Shown: positions 1 to 6,324, counted from the first letter of the stretch. The stretch is DNA of 28,519 bases from an uncultured Treponema sp. (GCA_938045195.1 CALINC010000099.1:1-28519), one strand, 5' to 3'. Program-made: numbers and translations. Notes: a model not told the origin generated them from the letters alone.

Positions 1-229
1 GCTCTCCTTTTGTCAAAATTGATTTATTGATTGTGTAGCTTTCATCGATAAAAATTCCTCCGCCGGTACCCTGCATCGTATACACCGGGATTCCTGCACT
101 GCTTAAAATATCCATATCGCGGTAAATAGTACGAACCGATACGCCGAATTTTTTTGCAAGCTCCTGCGCCGTCGTTTGTTTTTTGTTGAGAAGAATAAAT
201 ACGATTTCAAAAAGTCTTTCCGAGCGCAT
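1..229 (-). CDS. YafY/WYL-type HTH transcriptional regulator, N-terminal part
   Basis: Only the first 76 codons lie in the window; the rest runs off the left edge. The reading frame starts at ATG 227-229 (MRSERLFEIVFILLN) and contains a winged helix-turn-helix of the HTH_11 type: residues about 17-40 read TAQELAKKFGVSVRTIYRDM, and the GTGGGIFI stretch that follows is the usual wing before a WYL ligand-binding domain. Proteins of this family are DNA-binding repressors or activators, often acting on neighbouring genes; the ligand is unknown here. A TATAAT-like box lies at 244-249 on the minus strand, overlapping the end of vapC, and there is no clear ribosome binding site. Identification of the HTH family is secure; the WYL domain is inferred because it lies outside the window. 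Confidence 0.8.
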   Translation of the reverse strand, partial: MRSERLFEIVFILLNKKQTTAQELAKKFGVSVRTIYRDMDILSSAGIPVYTMQGTGGGIFIDESYTINKSILTKGE

Positions 230-244
230 AGTTAAACTCTATTA

Positions 245-649
245 TTATACATAAACTATGCATGGCTCGTTATAATATGGAATGAGCGAGTCATGTGTAA
301 TAAAGGTTAGTTTATCAACTTTTGCTTGCGAAAGCAAAAGTCTATCAAAGGGGTCATGATGTTCCGGAACATTTACCGGGCGTTGTAGAGTATTAACAGC
401 AAGAATATGCTGCCGATCTATTGAGTATTCTAAAAAGCCCTGACTTTCACAAAGTTCTATAAATCTTTTAGGTGATAAACTCATTTGTTTCGGCTTCCGG
501 AAATGTTTTATACTTATTTCCCACACAGAGACAAGAGAAAAATAAATTTCATTTTCCTCGTTTTCCATAATGTTACGAGCCTTTACTGAAAGTTGATCAT
601 CTCCCGTCAAAAACCAAATCAGAATGTGAGTATCACAAAGTATTTTCAT
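245..649 (-). CDS. vapC: VapC-family PIN-domain toxin
   Basis: A 134-residue PIN-domain protein, the size usual for VapC toxins, which are Mg-dependent RNases cleaving tRNA or rRNA. The acidic residues expected in the active site are visible: D6 in LCDTHILIW, E44 in SVWEISIK, D99 and D102 in HHDPFDRLLLSQA, and D120 in ITHDSLIPYY. This layout matches the Sll0205-like PIN subgroup. I chose ATG at 649, which overlaps the antitoxin stop codon by one base (TGATG) and implies translational coupling; a GTG one codon upstream (652) is possible. No residue appears to be missing, so the toxin should be active. The family call is firm; the RNA target is unknown. Confidence 0.88.
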   Translation of the reverse strand: MKILCDTHILIWFLTGDDQLSVKARNIMENEENEIYFSLVSVWEISIKHFRKPKQMSLSPKRFIELCESQGFLEYSIDRQHILAVNTLQRPVNVPEHHDPFDRLLLSQAKVDKLTFITHDSLIPYYNEPCIVYV

Positions 650-888
650 CACACAGCTCCAAAAAGTTTTGCTATTTCTTCATTGTCTTCATCAAAGTTT
701 TTTGGATAAGAAAATTCTCCTCTTGCGATACCGAAGCAACGTCTTGTTTTTTTAGTCTGTAAATTAGCTGTTTCAATTACTTTTATATTCTTTAAATTAT
801 CCGCAATCTTATGGAGAAGTTGCATTTTTTGCTTGTAAGGCATATTTAAAACACTAGTTTCTATTTGAGCATACTGTTCATAAGACAT
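649..888 (-). CDS. vapB: VapB-type antitoxin (DUF2281-like) paired with VapC
   Basis: A 79-residue protein immediately upstream of the PIN toxin in the same operon. The N-terminal half is helical (MSYEQYAQIETSVLNMPYKQ, then a charged helix). The C-terminal tail GIARGEFSYPKNFDEDNEEIAKLFG resembles the toxin-wrapping tail seen in DUF2281-type antitoxins that accompany PIN toxins. The likely role is to block the VapC active site and, with VapC, repress the operon. A strong ribosome binding site (AAGGAGGG) lies 7-8 bases upstream of the ATG at 886-888, and a good promoter lies just beyond. The antitoxin call rests on size, tail motif and position next to VapC. Confidence 0.8.
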   Translation of the reverse strand: MSYEQYAQIETSVLNMPYKQKMQLLHKIADNLKNIKVIETANLQTKKTRRCFGIARGEFSYPKNFDEDNEEIAKLFGAV

Positions 889-908
889 AATTTACCCTCC
901 TTGTTTTA

Positions 909-937
909 ATCATATCACAAAAAACACTAGGTTTCAA
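909..937 (-). promoter_or_regulatory. Promoter of vapBC
   Basis: On the minus strand TTGAAA (932-937) and TATGAT (909-914) are separated by exactly 17 bases, followed by an AAGGAGGG ribosome binding site and the vapB ATG. This is a good sigma-70 type match. Confidence 0.6.
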
Positions 938-961
938 GCTACCTGTACGAAAGATCAAAAC

Positions 962-1066
962 GGGCGAATGAAAAAAATATGGTTTGATGAAGTGAACAGG
1001 CTTGTATACCGAGTGAGCAAAAATACTTTAGAAATTCTTTCCTGCCGTGGACATTACGAGCATTAA
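962..1066 (+). pseudogene. C-terminal remnant of a YoeB/Txe-family toxin
   Basis: The plus strand from 968 reads MKKIWFDEVNRLVYRVSKNT and ends in a HYEH tail before TAA at 1064-1066. This is the C-terminal third of a YoeB/Txe mRNA interferase, where NRLVYRV and SCRGHYE hold the catalytic Arg and His. The N-terminal two thirds, including the catalytic Glu, are absent: the sequence upstream is the vapBC promoter region. The remnant points opposite to the surrounding genes and differs in sequence from the intact YoeB at 3119-3382, so it derives from a separate module. No antitoxin for it is present. I consider it a dead fragment. Confidence 0.72.
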
Positions 1067-1108
1067 TCGAAATGCGGTTACATATAATAAATAGAGTATT
1101 ATCTAATT

Positions 1109-1354
1109 TTATTGAACAACACGGGAATCTCTTATATCATCGATAATTTCTTCTGTGCTTCTAAAATCTTCCCATGAGCCTGCAAGTTTTAAAAATTCCT
1201 CTGTAGCATTTTTTGTTTTTACGGGAGCAGAAGTAAAATAATCTTGTAAAATTGTAATAACTTGCTGACTGATTGAGCGGTTATCTCGTTTTGCTGCGAA
1301 TTTTAATCTATCATATAAACGATCATCCATATCACGGACTTGTAAAATTGCCAT
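1109..1354 (-). CDS. Orphan ribbon-helix-helix (FitA/VapB-like) antitoxin
   Basis: An 81-residue protein beginning MAILQVRDMDDRLYDRLKFA, a typical FitA/Arc-type ribbon-helix-helix DNA-binding domain: one beta strand pairing in the dimer, then two helices with RDNRSISQQV between them. The C-terminal part (FLKLAGSWEDFRSTEEIIDD) looks like the tail that occupies the active site of a PIN toxin. The toxin gene that should follow is missing: downstream there are only about 40 bases and then the YoeB remnant on the other strand. It may be left over from a decayed vapBC-like module or may act on a toxin elsewhere. The family call is good; its present function is unknown. Confidence 0.78.
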   Translation of the reverse strand: MAILQVRDMDDRLYDRLKFAAKRDNRSISQQVITILQDYFTSAPVKTKNATEEFLKLAGSWEDFRSTEEIIDDIRDSRVVQ

Positions 1355-1440
1355 ACTATGTCTCCAAGTATATTATATAAGATATTGTATGAAAAATCAA
1401 GCAAAATTCATTATATAAACAAATTCGAGAAGATTTGGAA

Positions 1441-2232
1441 TTAATAATTAACAAAAAAATCAAAGGCTCTTTTGTTAAAATCTTTTGCTTCTTCATATGC
1501 AGAATGGCCATAATCTTCATACATATAAATTTCACAGTTCAGTTTATAGGCAATTTCATTCGATGATTTTCCTTCAACAATTTTATCATCTTTTCCGCCC
1601 AAAACAAGAACAGGGCATTTGATTTTCACTAATTTCTCATAAGTGTTACAGGTCAAACAGGCTTTTGCCATATTTATAAATCGAATCGGGTTTTTAGGCT
1701 TTCCAATTTTTTTTAACAACGGGAAAAATATTTTGTATTTTTTCAAATAGTTATTTGAATACATTTTTTCAAAAAGATCTTGGACCAAATTTTCATACAA
1801 ATTACTTTCAGCCATTTTTATCCAATTATTCACACAATTAATTACTGTCGGATTATTTTTTGAAAGAGTTACACCCAAGCAAAGTTTCTTGACCAACTCA
1901 GGATATTTGATAGCCAGATTTTGTGCTATCATTCCACCTTGCGATATTCCAAAAATATTTGCATTTGAAATATTTAAGTGCTTCATACAAAAAGATAAAT
2001 CATCTGCAAAATTTTCAACTGTAGCAGTTTCCGGAATATCATTTCGTTTATCAAAACAGTAAACTCTATATTTTTTTGAAAAAATGCGATACATATAAGC
2101 GATGAATATTCCGTTCCCTTTTACACCTCGTAATGATAAGCCGGGAATTAAAACCAAAGGTTCAGTTCCCTTGCCGAAGACAACATAATTTATTTGAGAA
2201 TTATCTAATTTTATAGAAGCTTCTTTTATCAT
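1441..2232 (-). CDS. Alpha/beta hydrolase
   Basis: A 263-residue alpha/beta-hydrolase-fold protein. The nucleophile elbow is GISQGG with S97; the likely acid is D215 or D216 in LGGKDDKI, and the catalytic His is H243 in YGHSAYEE. An oxyanion-hole region is seen near VLIPGLSLRG. I start it at ATG 2230-2232 (MIKEASIKLD) because GGAGAG lies just upstream; a longer frame to 2277 adds 15 residues with no ribosome binding site. The substrate cannot be told from sequence; related proteins are esterases or C-C hydrolases. It sits between toxin-antitoxin genes on the same strand, with its own spacing on both sides, so it is probably a passenger of this variable region and not part of a module. Confidence 0.82.
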   Translation of the reverse strand: MIKEASIKLDNSQINYVVFGKGTEPLVLIPGLSLRGVKGNGIFIAYMYRIFSKKYRVYCFDKRNDIPETATVENFADDLSFCMKHLNISNANIFGISQGGMIAQNLAIKYPELVKKLCLGVTLSKNNPTVINCVNNWIKMAESNLYENLVQDLFEKMYSNNYLKKYKIFFPLLKKIGKPKNPIRFINMAKACLTCNTYEKLVKIKCPVLVLGGKDDKIVEGKSSNEIAYKLNCEIYMYEDYGHSAYEEAKDFNKRAFDFFVNY

Positions 2233-2301
2233 TTTCCGTCTCTCCAATATGCAGCAGTATATAAATATAACACTCACTTAAGCTGAATTACTCTTATTGG
2301 A

Positions 2302-2716
2302 TTACTCTATTGGTGTAGAATTTTGAAGTTCTTTTATTTTATTTGACACAAAATCATAAATGGTTTTCATATCCGAAAGAGCTTTTGCAACATGATATTC
2401 CTCTATATTTAATTCTTGCGGATAGCGGATTTTTACACCATACGGTGTAAGTGCGTCAGCTGAATTTAAAATATTCTCAGAAAAAGTTACACACTCTGAA
2501 AGTTCATCCGCAAGTAAGCTTAAATCATGTGTTTTTTGCAATTCCCCGTCCATAGGCAAGAATTAATGCCTTTAGCATCTTCTCTGCCGCCTGTTGGCAA
2601 TGATAACAGATTATCTCCATAGGCTTTGGATACTGAATTTCATTCAGATGATTTGCAGAAATAACATCCATATCCGCATAGCGAATCCATTCTTTTACAT
2701 CACTTTCATTTTTCAT
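2302..2716 (-). pseudogene. HEPN-domain protein, frameshifted
   Basis: Two overlapping frames together make one HEPN-domain protein of about 137 residues, the usual size of HEPN partners of MNT nucleotidyltransferases. The first part starts at ATG 2714-2716 (MKNESDVKEWIRYADMD) and includes CQQAAEKMLKALILAYG. It ends at a TGA at 2525-2527. The second frame carries KTHDLSLLADEL and the C-terminal helices and ends at 2302. One base too many lies between 2532 and 2547, in either a GGGG run (2544-2547) or an AAAAAA run (2532-2537) read on the minus strand. Removing one base from either run restores the usual spacing between AYG and KTHDL. It overlaps the MNT gene by 11 bases. It lacks the RN-x-AH-x-Y motif of HepT-type toxins. 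The cause may be decay, slippage or a sequencing error. Confidence 0.75.
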
Positions 2717-3020
2717 ACAGTACAACCCCCTCACGATCTACGATATTTTCAAGGGTCTTGCGGGTTCTTCTTTCTTCAAAACCGGAAACAGAGCCGACAA
2801 CTATATCGACCGAACGGCGCTTCAAACCGCGCAAGGAGCGATAAGCTTTTTGGGAAACTGAAAGCCTGTCTGTTATAGAATCTGACATTACAAGATAAAA
2901 ATCATAGTCGCTATCATCCTTCTCTTCATTCCTTGCAAAGGACCCGAAAAGGTAGATTTTTTGAGGATTTACGCTTTTTTGAAGCCTCTCGGCAATAGCA
3001 CGGATTTCATTTGTTATCAT
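2706..3020 (-). CDS. MNT-type nucleotidyltransferase (HEPN partner)
   Basis: A 104-residue minimal nucleotidyltransferase. It has the GSx10DxD signature: G26-S27 in YLFGSFARNEE, then D38 and D40 in DSDYDFYL, with a third acidic residue D72 in SVDIVV. In known HEPN/MNT pairs this protein is the antitoxin and can transfer AMP to the HEPN toxin. That chemistry is established for other members and inferred here. The gene ends inside the start of the HEPN frame, with a GAGGGGG ribosome binding site for the HEPN gene embedded in its 3' end, so the two were translated together. Its own ATG is preceded by CAGGAG. All catalytic residues are present although the partner gene is broken. Confidence 0.87.
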   Translation of the reverse strand: MITNEIRAIAERLQKSVNPQKIYLFGSFARNEEKDDSDYDFYLVMSDSITDRLSVSQKAYRSLRGLKRRSVDIVVGSVSGFEERRTRKTLENIVDREGVVLYEK

Positions 3021-3041
3021 AGTCTGCTCCTGACAACTTTA

Positions 3042-3050
3042 TTATATCAC
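3042..3050 (-). promoter_or_regulatory. Extended -10 promoter of the MNT/HEPN operon
   Basis: The minus strand reads TGATATAAT here, an extended -10 element (TGn followed by TATAAT) about 22 bases upstream of the MNT start codon. No -35 box with normal spacing is visible; the nearest TTTACA is 21 bases away. Confidence 0.45.
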
Positions 3051-3118
3051 AATATTCCACATTTATATGTAAATTAAATAAATCTTATTTCCGCAATAAA
3101 GTAACTTAATAAGTATTA

Positions 3119-3382
3119 TCATTTTTCACCATAATGGGTTCTACACTGAATTATTTGTATTACATTATCGACTATTCTATAAACCAATCTATTTTTTTTA
3201 TCTATCCTGCGGCTCCAGAATCCTGACAGATTTCCCTTTAATGGCTCAGGACAGCCTAAGCCATTATGACCATTTCTTTCTATATCTTTAATCAACATAT
3301 TGATTCTTTTTAATGTTTTTTTATCTTCTGTTTGCCAATAGACATAATCTATCCACGCATCTTCATCCCATGCTTTAATCAT
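3119..3382 (-). CDS. yoeB: YoeB/Txe-family mRNA interferase toxin
   Basis: An 87-residue toxin that aligns without gaps over the catalytic positions of E. coli YoeB: E46 in GCPEPLKG, R65 in DKKNRLVYRI and H83 in RTHYGEK occur at the same residue numbers. Known family members enter the ribosomal A site and cut mRNA during translation. The gene begins 4 bases after the antitoxin stop codon and is clearly co-transcribed with it. Full length and intact active-site residues suggest a working toxin. The pairing with a DinJ/RelB-type antitoxin and not a YefM type is worth noting but has parallels elsewhere. Confidence 0.92.
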   Translation of the reverse strand: MIKAWDEDAWIDYVYWQTEDKKTLKRINMLIKDIERNGHNGLGCPEPLKGNLSGFWSRRIDKKNRLVYRIVDNVIQIIQCRTHYGEK

Positions 3383-3386
3383 TTGC

Positions 3387-3644
3387 CTATTCCACTATAT
3401 CATGCACTATATATTTCCCTTCATTCATTCGTTTAGCAGCAGCATGTAGTTTTTTTTGATTATATTTATTATAAAAACCTCTTTCATCACTTATAATTTT
3501 AAATGGTATACCGCCGATTCTTAATGATTGACGAATGAAAATATTAAATGCAGTTGTCATATTCATTCCTAAACTGTCAAAAAGCTGTTCAGCCTCTTGT
3601 TTTACTTCGGAATCCATTCTTATGTTGACATTTATTTGAGCCAT
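3387..3644 (-). CDS. dinJ: RelB/DinJ-family antitoxin
   Basis: An 85-residue antitoxin. The N-terminus MAQINVNIRMDSEVKQEAEQ and the following SLGMNMTTAFNIFIRQSL form the ribbon-helix-helix typical of DinJ, and GGIPFKI is the usual link to the toxin-binding tail. A perfect AGGAGG ribosome binding site lies 5-6 bases before the ATG at 3642-3644. It should neutralise the YoeB-type toxin encoded next to it and bind the large inverted repeat directly upstream to control the operon. The family call is firm; binding to that repeat is inferred from position. Confidence 0.92.
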   Translation of the reverse strand: MAQINVNIRMDSEVKQEAEQLFDSLGMNMTTAFNIFIRQSLRIGGIPFKIISDERGFYNKYNQKKLHAAAKRMNEGKYIVHDIVE

Positions 3645-3663
3645 AAAACCTCCTAATTTATAC

Positions 3664-3716
3664 CTATATTTTATATATAATTATATATAATGTCAATAAT
3701 TATATATAAAATATAG
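3664..3716 (-). promoter_or_regulatory. dinJ-yoeB promoter inside a perfect 21-bp inverted repeat (operator)
   Basis: Bases 3664-3684 and 3696-3716 are exact reverse complements of each other (21 of 21), separated by 11 bases. On the minus strand a consensus TTGACA (3691-3696) falls in the centre, and TAAAAT (3668-3673) lies 17 bases downstream inside one arm. The dinJ start codon is 20 bases further on. A dimeric ribbon-helix-helix antitoxin is expected to bind such a repeat and cover both promoter boxes. The repeat is almost wholly A/T. Confidence 0.7.
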
Positions 3717-3795
3717 TAATTTTTGAAATAAGCTATCTTTACTATCTTTTCAACAATGCAAGTCGCATTTAGATTGTGAAAACTATCAAGAAAAT

Positions 3796-3836
3796 AAAAA
3801 ACCCGACAGGCAAAAGGAGGAGAAAAACCTGTCGGG
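3796..3836 (-). terminator. Intrinsic terminator-like hairpin, possible 3' end of a small RNA
   Basis: A 9-bp GC-rich stem (3802-3810 with 3828-3836, CCCGACAGG/CCTGTCGGG) encloses a 17-base loop and is followed on the minus strand by TTTTTTA. No protein gene on that strand ends here; the next gene to the right is on the plus strand. The loop reads CTCCTCC on the minus strand, and a second CCTCC lies upstream at 3847-3851. The whole gap 3645-3955 has no convincing protein gene. Beyond this hairpin and the dinJ operator I see nothing else in it. Confidence 0.5.
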
Positions 3837-3955
3837 AAACTGCAAAGGAGGTATATTGGGTTTTCATATATTGCGTAATCACATACAGGAACAAATATTA
3901 TTGAGTTTCGGTATATTTTTTATGCAAAATAGAATAAAAAACTTATATATTAGGT

Positions 3956-5413
3956 ATGAAGACACATACAAAACAAATTACATCCTTTCGGTTTCTTGTC
4001 ATAATATTTACCGCATTGCTTAATATTTGGATTTGCGGCGGATTATATGCCGAAACCGTTGCCGGAACTACGGAGTTTTTTATAAACCATACTTTAAAAT
4101 TCCCCGGAAGTTATAGCATCCTGTTAAATGCGGAAAATAATATTTTTGAAATAAATTCCTGCATAAAAACAAAAGAACCCTTACCGAAATTTAAAATTGT
4201 ACCCGCAGGGCTTTCGGTACGGTTTTCACCGCTTTTGTACGGAAGTCCTAAAAAATATTACCCCGCTTTGTCGTTCTTTTTCGGTAATCTTCATTATGCG
4301 GCTTTTTTAAAAGATTGCTCAAACCCCGCTTTTCCGGTTCAAAAACCTTCTTCAAGCGGTATACAATTTTTCCCGAAAAATTTTATAAAATGTTCGGCTT
4401 CGGGGAATTATATAAGCAAGGCTGTAGAATTCAGTTTGAATAATTTTAATCTTTTCCTTTTGGCGGAACAAAAAGAAAAAGCCGAAAAACCCCGTTTTCA
4501 TGTGTCGGCGGCTTATAAAACTCAAGACATAAACGGCGGAAACACTTCTTTGGCGTGTAATTTTTATTCGGTCTTCTTTCCTAATGCGTATTCGGAATTT
4601 GATAGCACGTATAAAAATTATAATTCGCTTTATTCGGGAATATTTCTATTTTCAACGGAAACCTATTATGGCGATTATGCTTTTATGTGCTTGGGCAGTT
4701 TGAGTTTGTCGTATAAAACCGCAAAACCTCTTTTGGCAAGCAGAATGGAATTCAATTTTTTTAAAGATTATGCAGGCTTTGATGCCGGTTTTAGTTTAGA
4801 GCAAAAAAACTTTTTGGGACTGAAAGGTAAAACGCAAAAAGAACATATTGCCTTTTTCTTCCGGCCTCAATTCATAACCCGTCTTTTTAAGATAAATACA
4901 ATTTATAATTTTTCAGCCGATTATAAAGAAAGAGAAAAGAAACATTTTTCTCATTCGGGCGGTTTTGATTTTAAAATAGGAAATTTAAATTATCTTTTTA
5001 AAACATATCTTTTTTATGAAAAAGAATTATGGAATTTAAAGTCTGATTTTTCAATTAAAAAGGTCCGTTCATGGCAGGAATTATTTTTAGTCGGTTGTAC
5101 ATTCAATTTTGAACATAAAAAGAAAAATCCGTTTATAATTAAATCCTATGCCGTAAACACCGAATTTAAAATAAATTGCGGCAAATTCGTCAAACTGGGC
5201 ATTACGGGGAATGTCTCGCAAAAAAACATCGTCGTTTCAAAGAAAAAACAGCCGTCAATATTTGAATGGAAAAAGCCGGATATTGAAAGCAGCCTTTATA
5301 TTGAAGCGGCAAAAAAAATAAACGGCTTTAGTCATTCTATAAAAAGTGAATTTAAATTTACAAACATAAAACCTTTTGTTTACTTTTCGCTGGGTTATAA
5401 AATCAAAAAATGA
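3956..5413 (+). CDS. Exported beta-rich protein, possible outer-membrane protein
   Basis: A 485-residue protein I do not recognise. It starts with a basic segment and a hydrophobic stretch (about residues 11-30) ending GGLYA-ETVAG, a good signal peptidase I site after residue 32. The mature part is rich in aromatic residues with many short alternating-hydrophobicity stretches (for example YNSLYSGIFLF, MEFNFFKDYAGF, YFSLGYKIKK at the C-terminus), which suggests a beta barrel or another beta-rich fold. It does not end in the classical terminal Phe. The start codon has only a weak ribosome binding site (TTAGG, 1-2 bases away). It is separated from neighbours on both sides, so it is probably a single-gene unit. 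A barrel at the outer membrane is inference only. Confidence 0.6.
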   Translation: MKTHTKQITSFRFLVIIFTALLNIWICGGLYAETVAGTTEFFINHTLKFPGSYSILLNAENNIFEINSCIKTKEPLPKFKIVPAGLSVRFSPLLYGSPKKYYPALSFFFGNLHYAAFLKDCSNPAFPVQKPSSSGIQFFPKNFIKCSASGNYISKAVEFSLNNFNLFLLAEQKEKAEKPRFHVSAAYKTQDINGGNTSLACNFYSVFFPNAYSEFDSTYKNYNSLYSGIFLFSTETYYGDYAFMCLGSLSLSYKTAKPLLASRMEFNFFKDYAGFDAGFSLEQKNFLGLKGKTQKEHIAFFFRPQFITRLFKINTIYNFSADYKEREKKHFSHSGGFDFKIGNLNYLFKTYLFYEKELWNLKSDFSIKKVRSWQELFLVGCTFNFEHKKKNPFIIKSYAVNTEFKINCGKFVKLGITGNVSQKNIVVSKKKQPSIFEWKKPDIESSLYIEAAKKINGFSHSIKSEFKFTNIKPFVYFSLGYKIKK

Positions 5414-5455
5414 GTGTGCTAGTATTTTAATCGTTTTTTTTAAAAACACTCTTTT
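5412..5455 (+). terminator. Possible terminator after the exported beta-rich protein gene
   Basis: GAGTGT at the stop codon and ACACTC before TTTTG could pair around a long AT-rich loop containing a T8 run. The stem is short and the loop long, so this is weak. Confidence 0.25.
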
Positions 5456-5484
5456 GCAGTTTATAAATAATTTTATACGGTTAC

Positions 5485-5513
5485 TTGACCGATTTTCTTA
5501 AATATGTAATAAT
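5485..5513 (+). promoter_or_regulatory. Promoter of the small membrane protein gene
   Basis: TTGACC (5485-5490) is followed after 16-17 bases by TAATAAT (5507-5513). It lies about 55 bases before the likely start codon, which has an AGGAG ribosome binding site. Confidence 0.45.
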
Positions 5514-5567
5514 AAAAAAATGCAGGCGTTCAGTTTTGCAGAAAAAATTTTAAATTTTAGGAGACTA

Positions 5568-5804
5568 ATGATGTTAGCACTTTTTATCGGAATTGTTTTA
5601 ATCGCTTTTACGGTTATTGCCGCACTTCCTATGGGTTTGGCATGGGGACAGGACATACTCCTCTTTTTACGCGGAGGACTTCCCATTTTTGCCGCTTTCG
5701 TCGGACTTATTTCCGTATTTATCGGAATTGCCGATATTAAAGACAAGCAAGATGCAAAAAAAGAAGAAGCTGCAATGAAAGCTGCCGAAAATAAAGCGGA
5801 ATAG
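5568..5804 (+). CDS. Small membrane protein with two predicted helices
   Basis: About 78 residues, starting at one of two adjacent ATG codons (5568 or 5571) 4-7 bases after an AGGAG site; an ATG further upstream at 5520 has no such site and would add an unlikely extension. Two hydrophobic segments are visible: residues about 3-20 (LALFIGIVLIAFTVIAAL) and about 35-53 (GGLPIFAAFVGLISVFIG). The tail after that is highly charged and Ala/Lys/Glu-rich (KDKQDAKKEEAAMKAAENKAE, with the middle left whole only for orientation). I do not recognise a family or assign a function. It precedes the ribosomal protein operon, which has its own promoter starting right after this stop codon. Confidence 0.65.
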   Translation: MMLALFIGIVLIAFTVIAALPMGLAWGQDILLFLRGGLPIFAAFVGLISVFIGIADIKDKQDAKKEEAAMKAAENKAE

Positions 5805-5808
5805 GTTG

Positions 5809-5837
5809 TTGACACAATTTTCTTATTTTTATATAAT
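5809..5837 (+). promoter_or_regulatory. Consensus sigma-70 promoter of rplM-rpsI
   Basis: TTGACA (5809-5814) and TATAAT (5832-5837) are both perfect and spaced by 17 bases, 48 bases upstream of the rplM start codon. This is the strongest promoter in the window, as expected for ribosomal protein genes. Confidence 0.85.
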
Positions 5838-5885
5838 ACTTGCACCCACATTATCTGCATATATTTATTGTAGAAGGTATACATA

Positions 5886-6314
5886 ATGAAAACTATTTTT
5901 GTAAAAGAACATGAAGCTTTCCGCTCATGGTACTTAATTGATGCCGCAGGGAAGCCCCTCGGACGTGTGGCTGCACAGGCTGCTGCGATGTTACGGGGGA
6001 AGCATAAAACCTTTTTTGCTCCTCATCAGGAAATCGGCGATTATGTAGTAATCGTAAATGCTGAAAAAGTTGCCGTAACGGGTAACAAAGCAAAAGACAA
6101 GATGTACTACAGACACACCGGTTATGTAGGCGGATTAAAAGCCGTTAATTTTAACAAACTTATCGCAAAAAAACCTACGGAACCTTTGATGATCGCAATT
6201 AAAGGAATGCTGCCTAAGGGAATTCTCGGAAGAAAACTTTTGACGAATGTTAAGATTTATGCAGGAGCGGAACATCCTCATAAAGCACAAAACCCAAAAG
6301 CGGTAGAAGTATAA
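5886..6314 (+). CDS. rplM: 50S ribosomal protein L13
   Basis: A full-length (142 residues) L13 of the large ribosomal subunit. Diagnostic stretches are WYLIDAAGKPLGRVAAQAA, MLRGKHKTFFAPHQEIGDYV, and the family motif YYRHTGYVGGLK followed by AIKGMLPKGILGRKLL. A GAAGG ribosome binding site precedes the ATG. It forms an operon with rpsI 10 bases downstream, as in most bacteria, behind the consensus promoter at 5809-5837. Confidence 0.97.
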   Translation: MKTIFVKEHEAFRSWYLIDAAGKPLGRVAAQAAAMLRGKHKTFFAPHQEIGDYVVIVNAEKVAVTGNKAKDKMYYRHTGYVGGLKAVNFNKLIAKKPTEPLMIAIKGMLPKGILGRKLLTNVKIYAGAEHPHKAQNPKAVEV

Positions 6315-6324
6315 GGAGCAGCAA

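Noticed and set aside
261..295. CATGGCTCG/CGAGTCATG inverted repeat near the end of vapC
   Set aside because: It lies in the vapC coding sequence, has a mismatch and is not followed by a T-run, so it is probably chance.
2594..2878. 94-codon plus-strand frame opposite MNT/HEPN
   Set aside because: It is antisense to two recognisable protein genes and shows no domain or ribosome binding site.
3841..4060. Plus-strand small gene starting after the AAAGGAGG at 3844-3851
   Set aside because: No ATG or GTG at a suitable distance, and the frame runs into the exported-protein gene out of frame without protein-like content.
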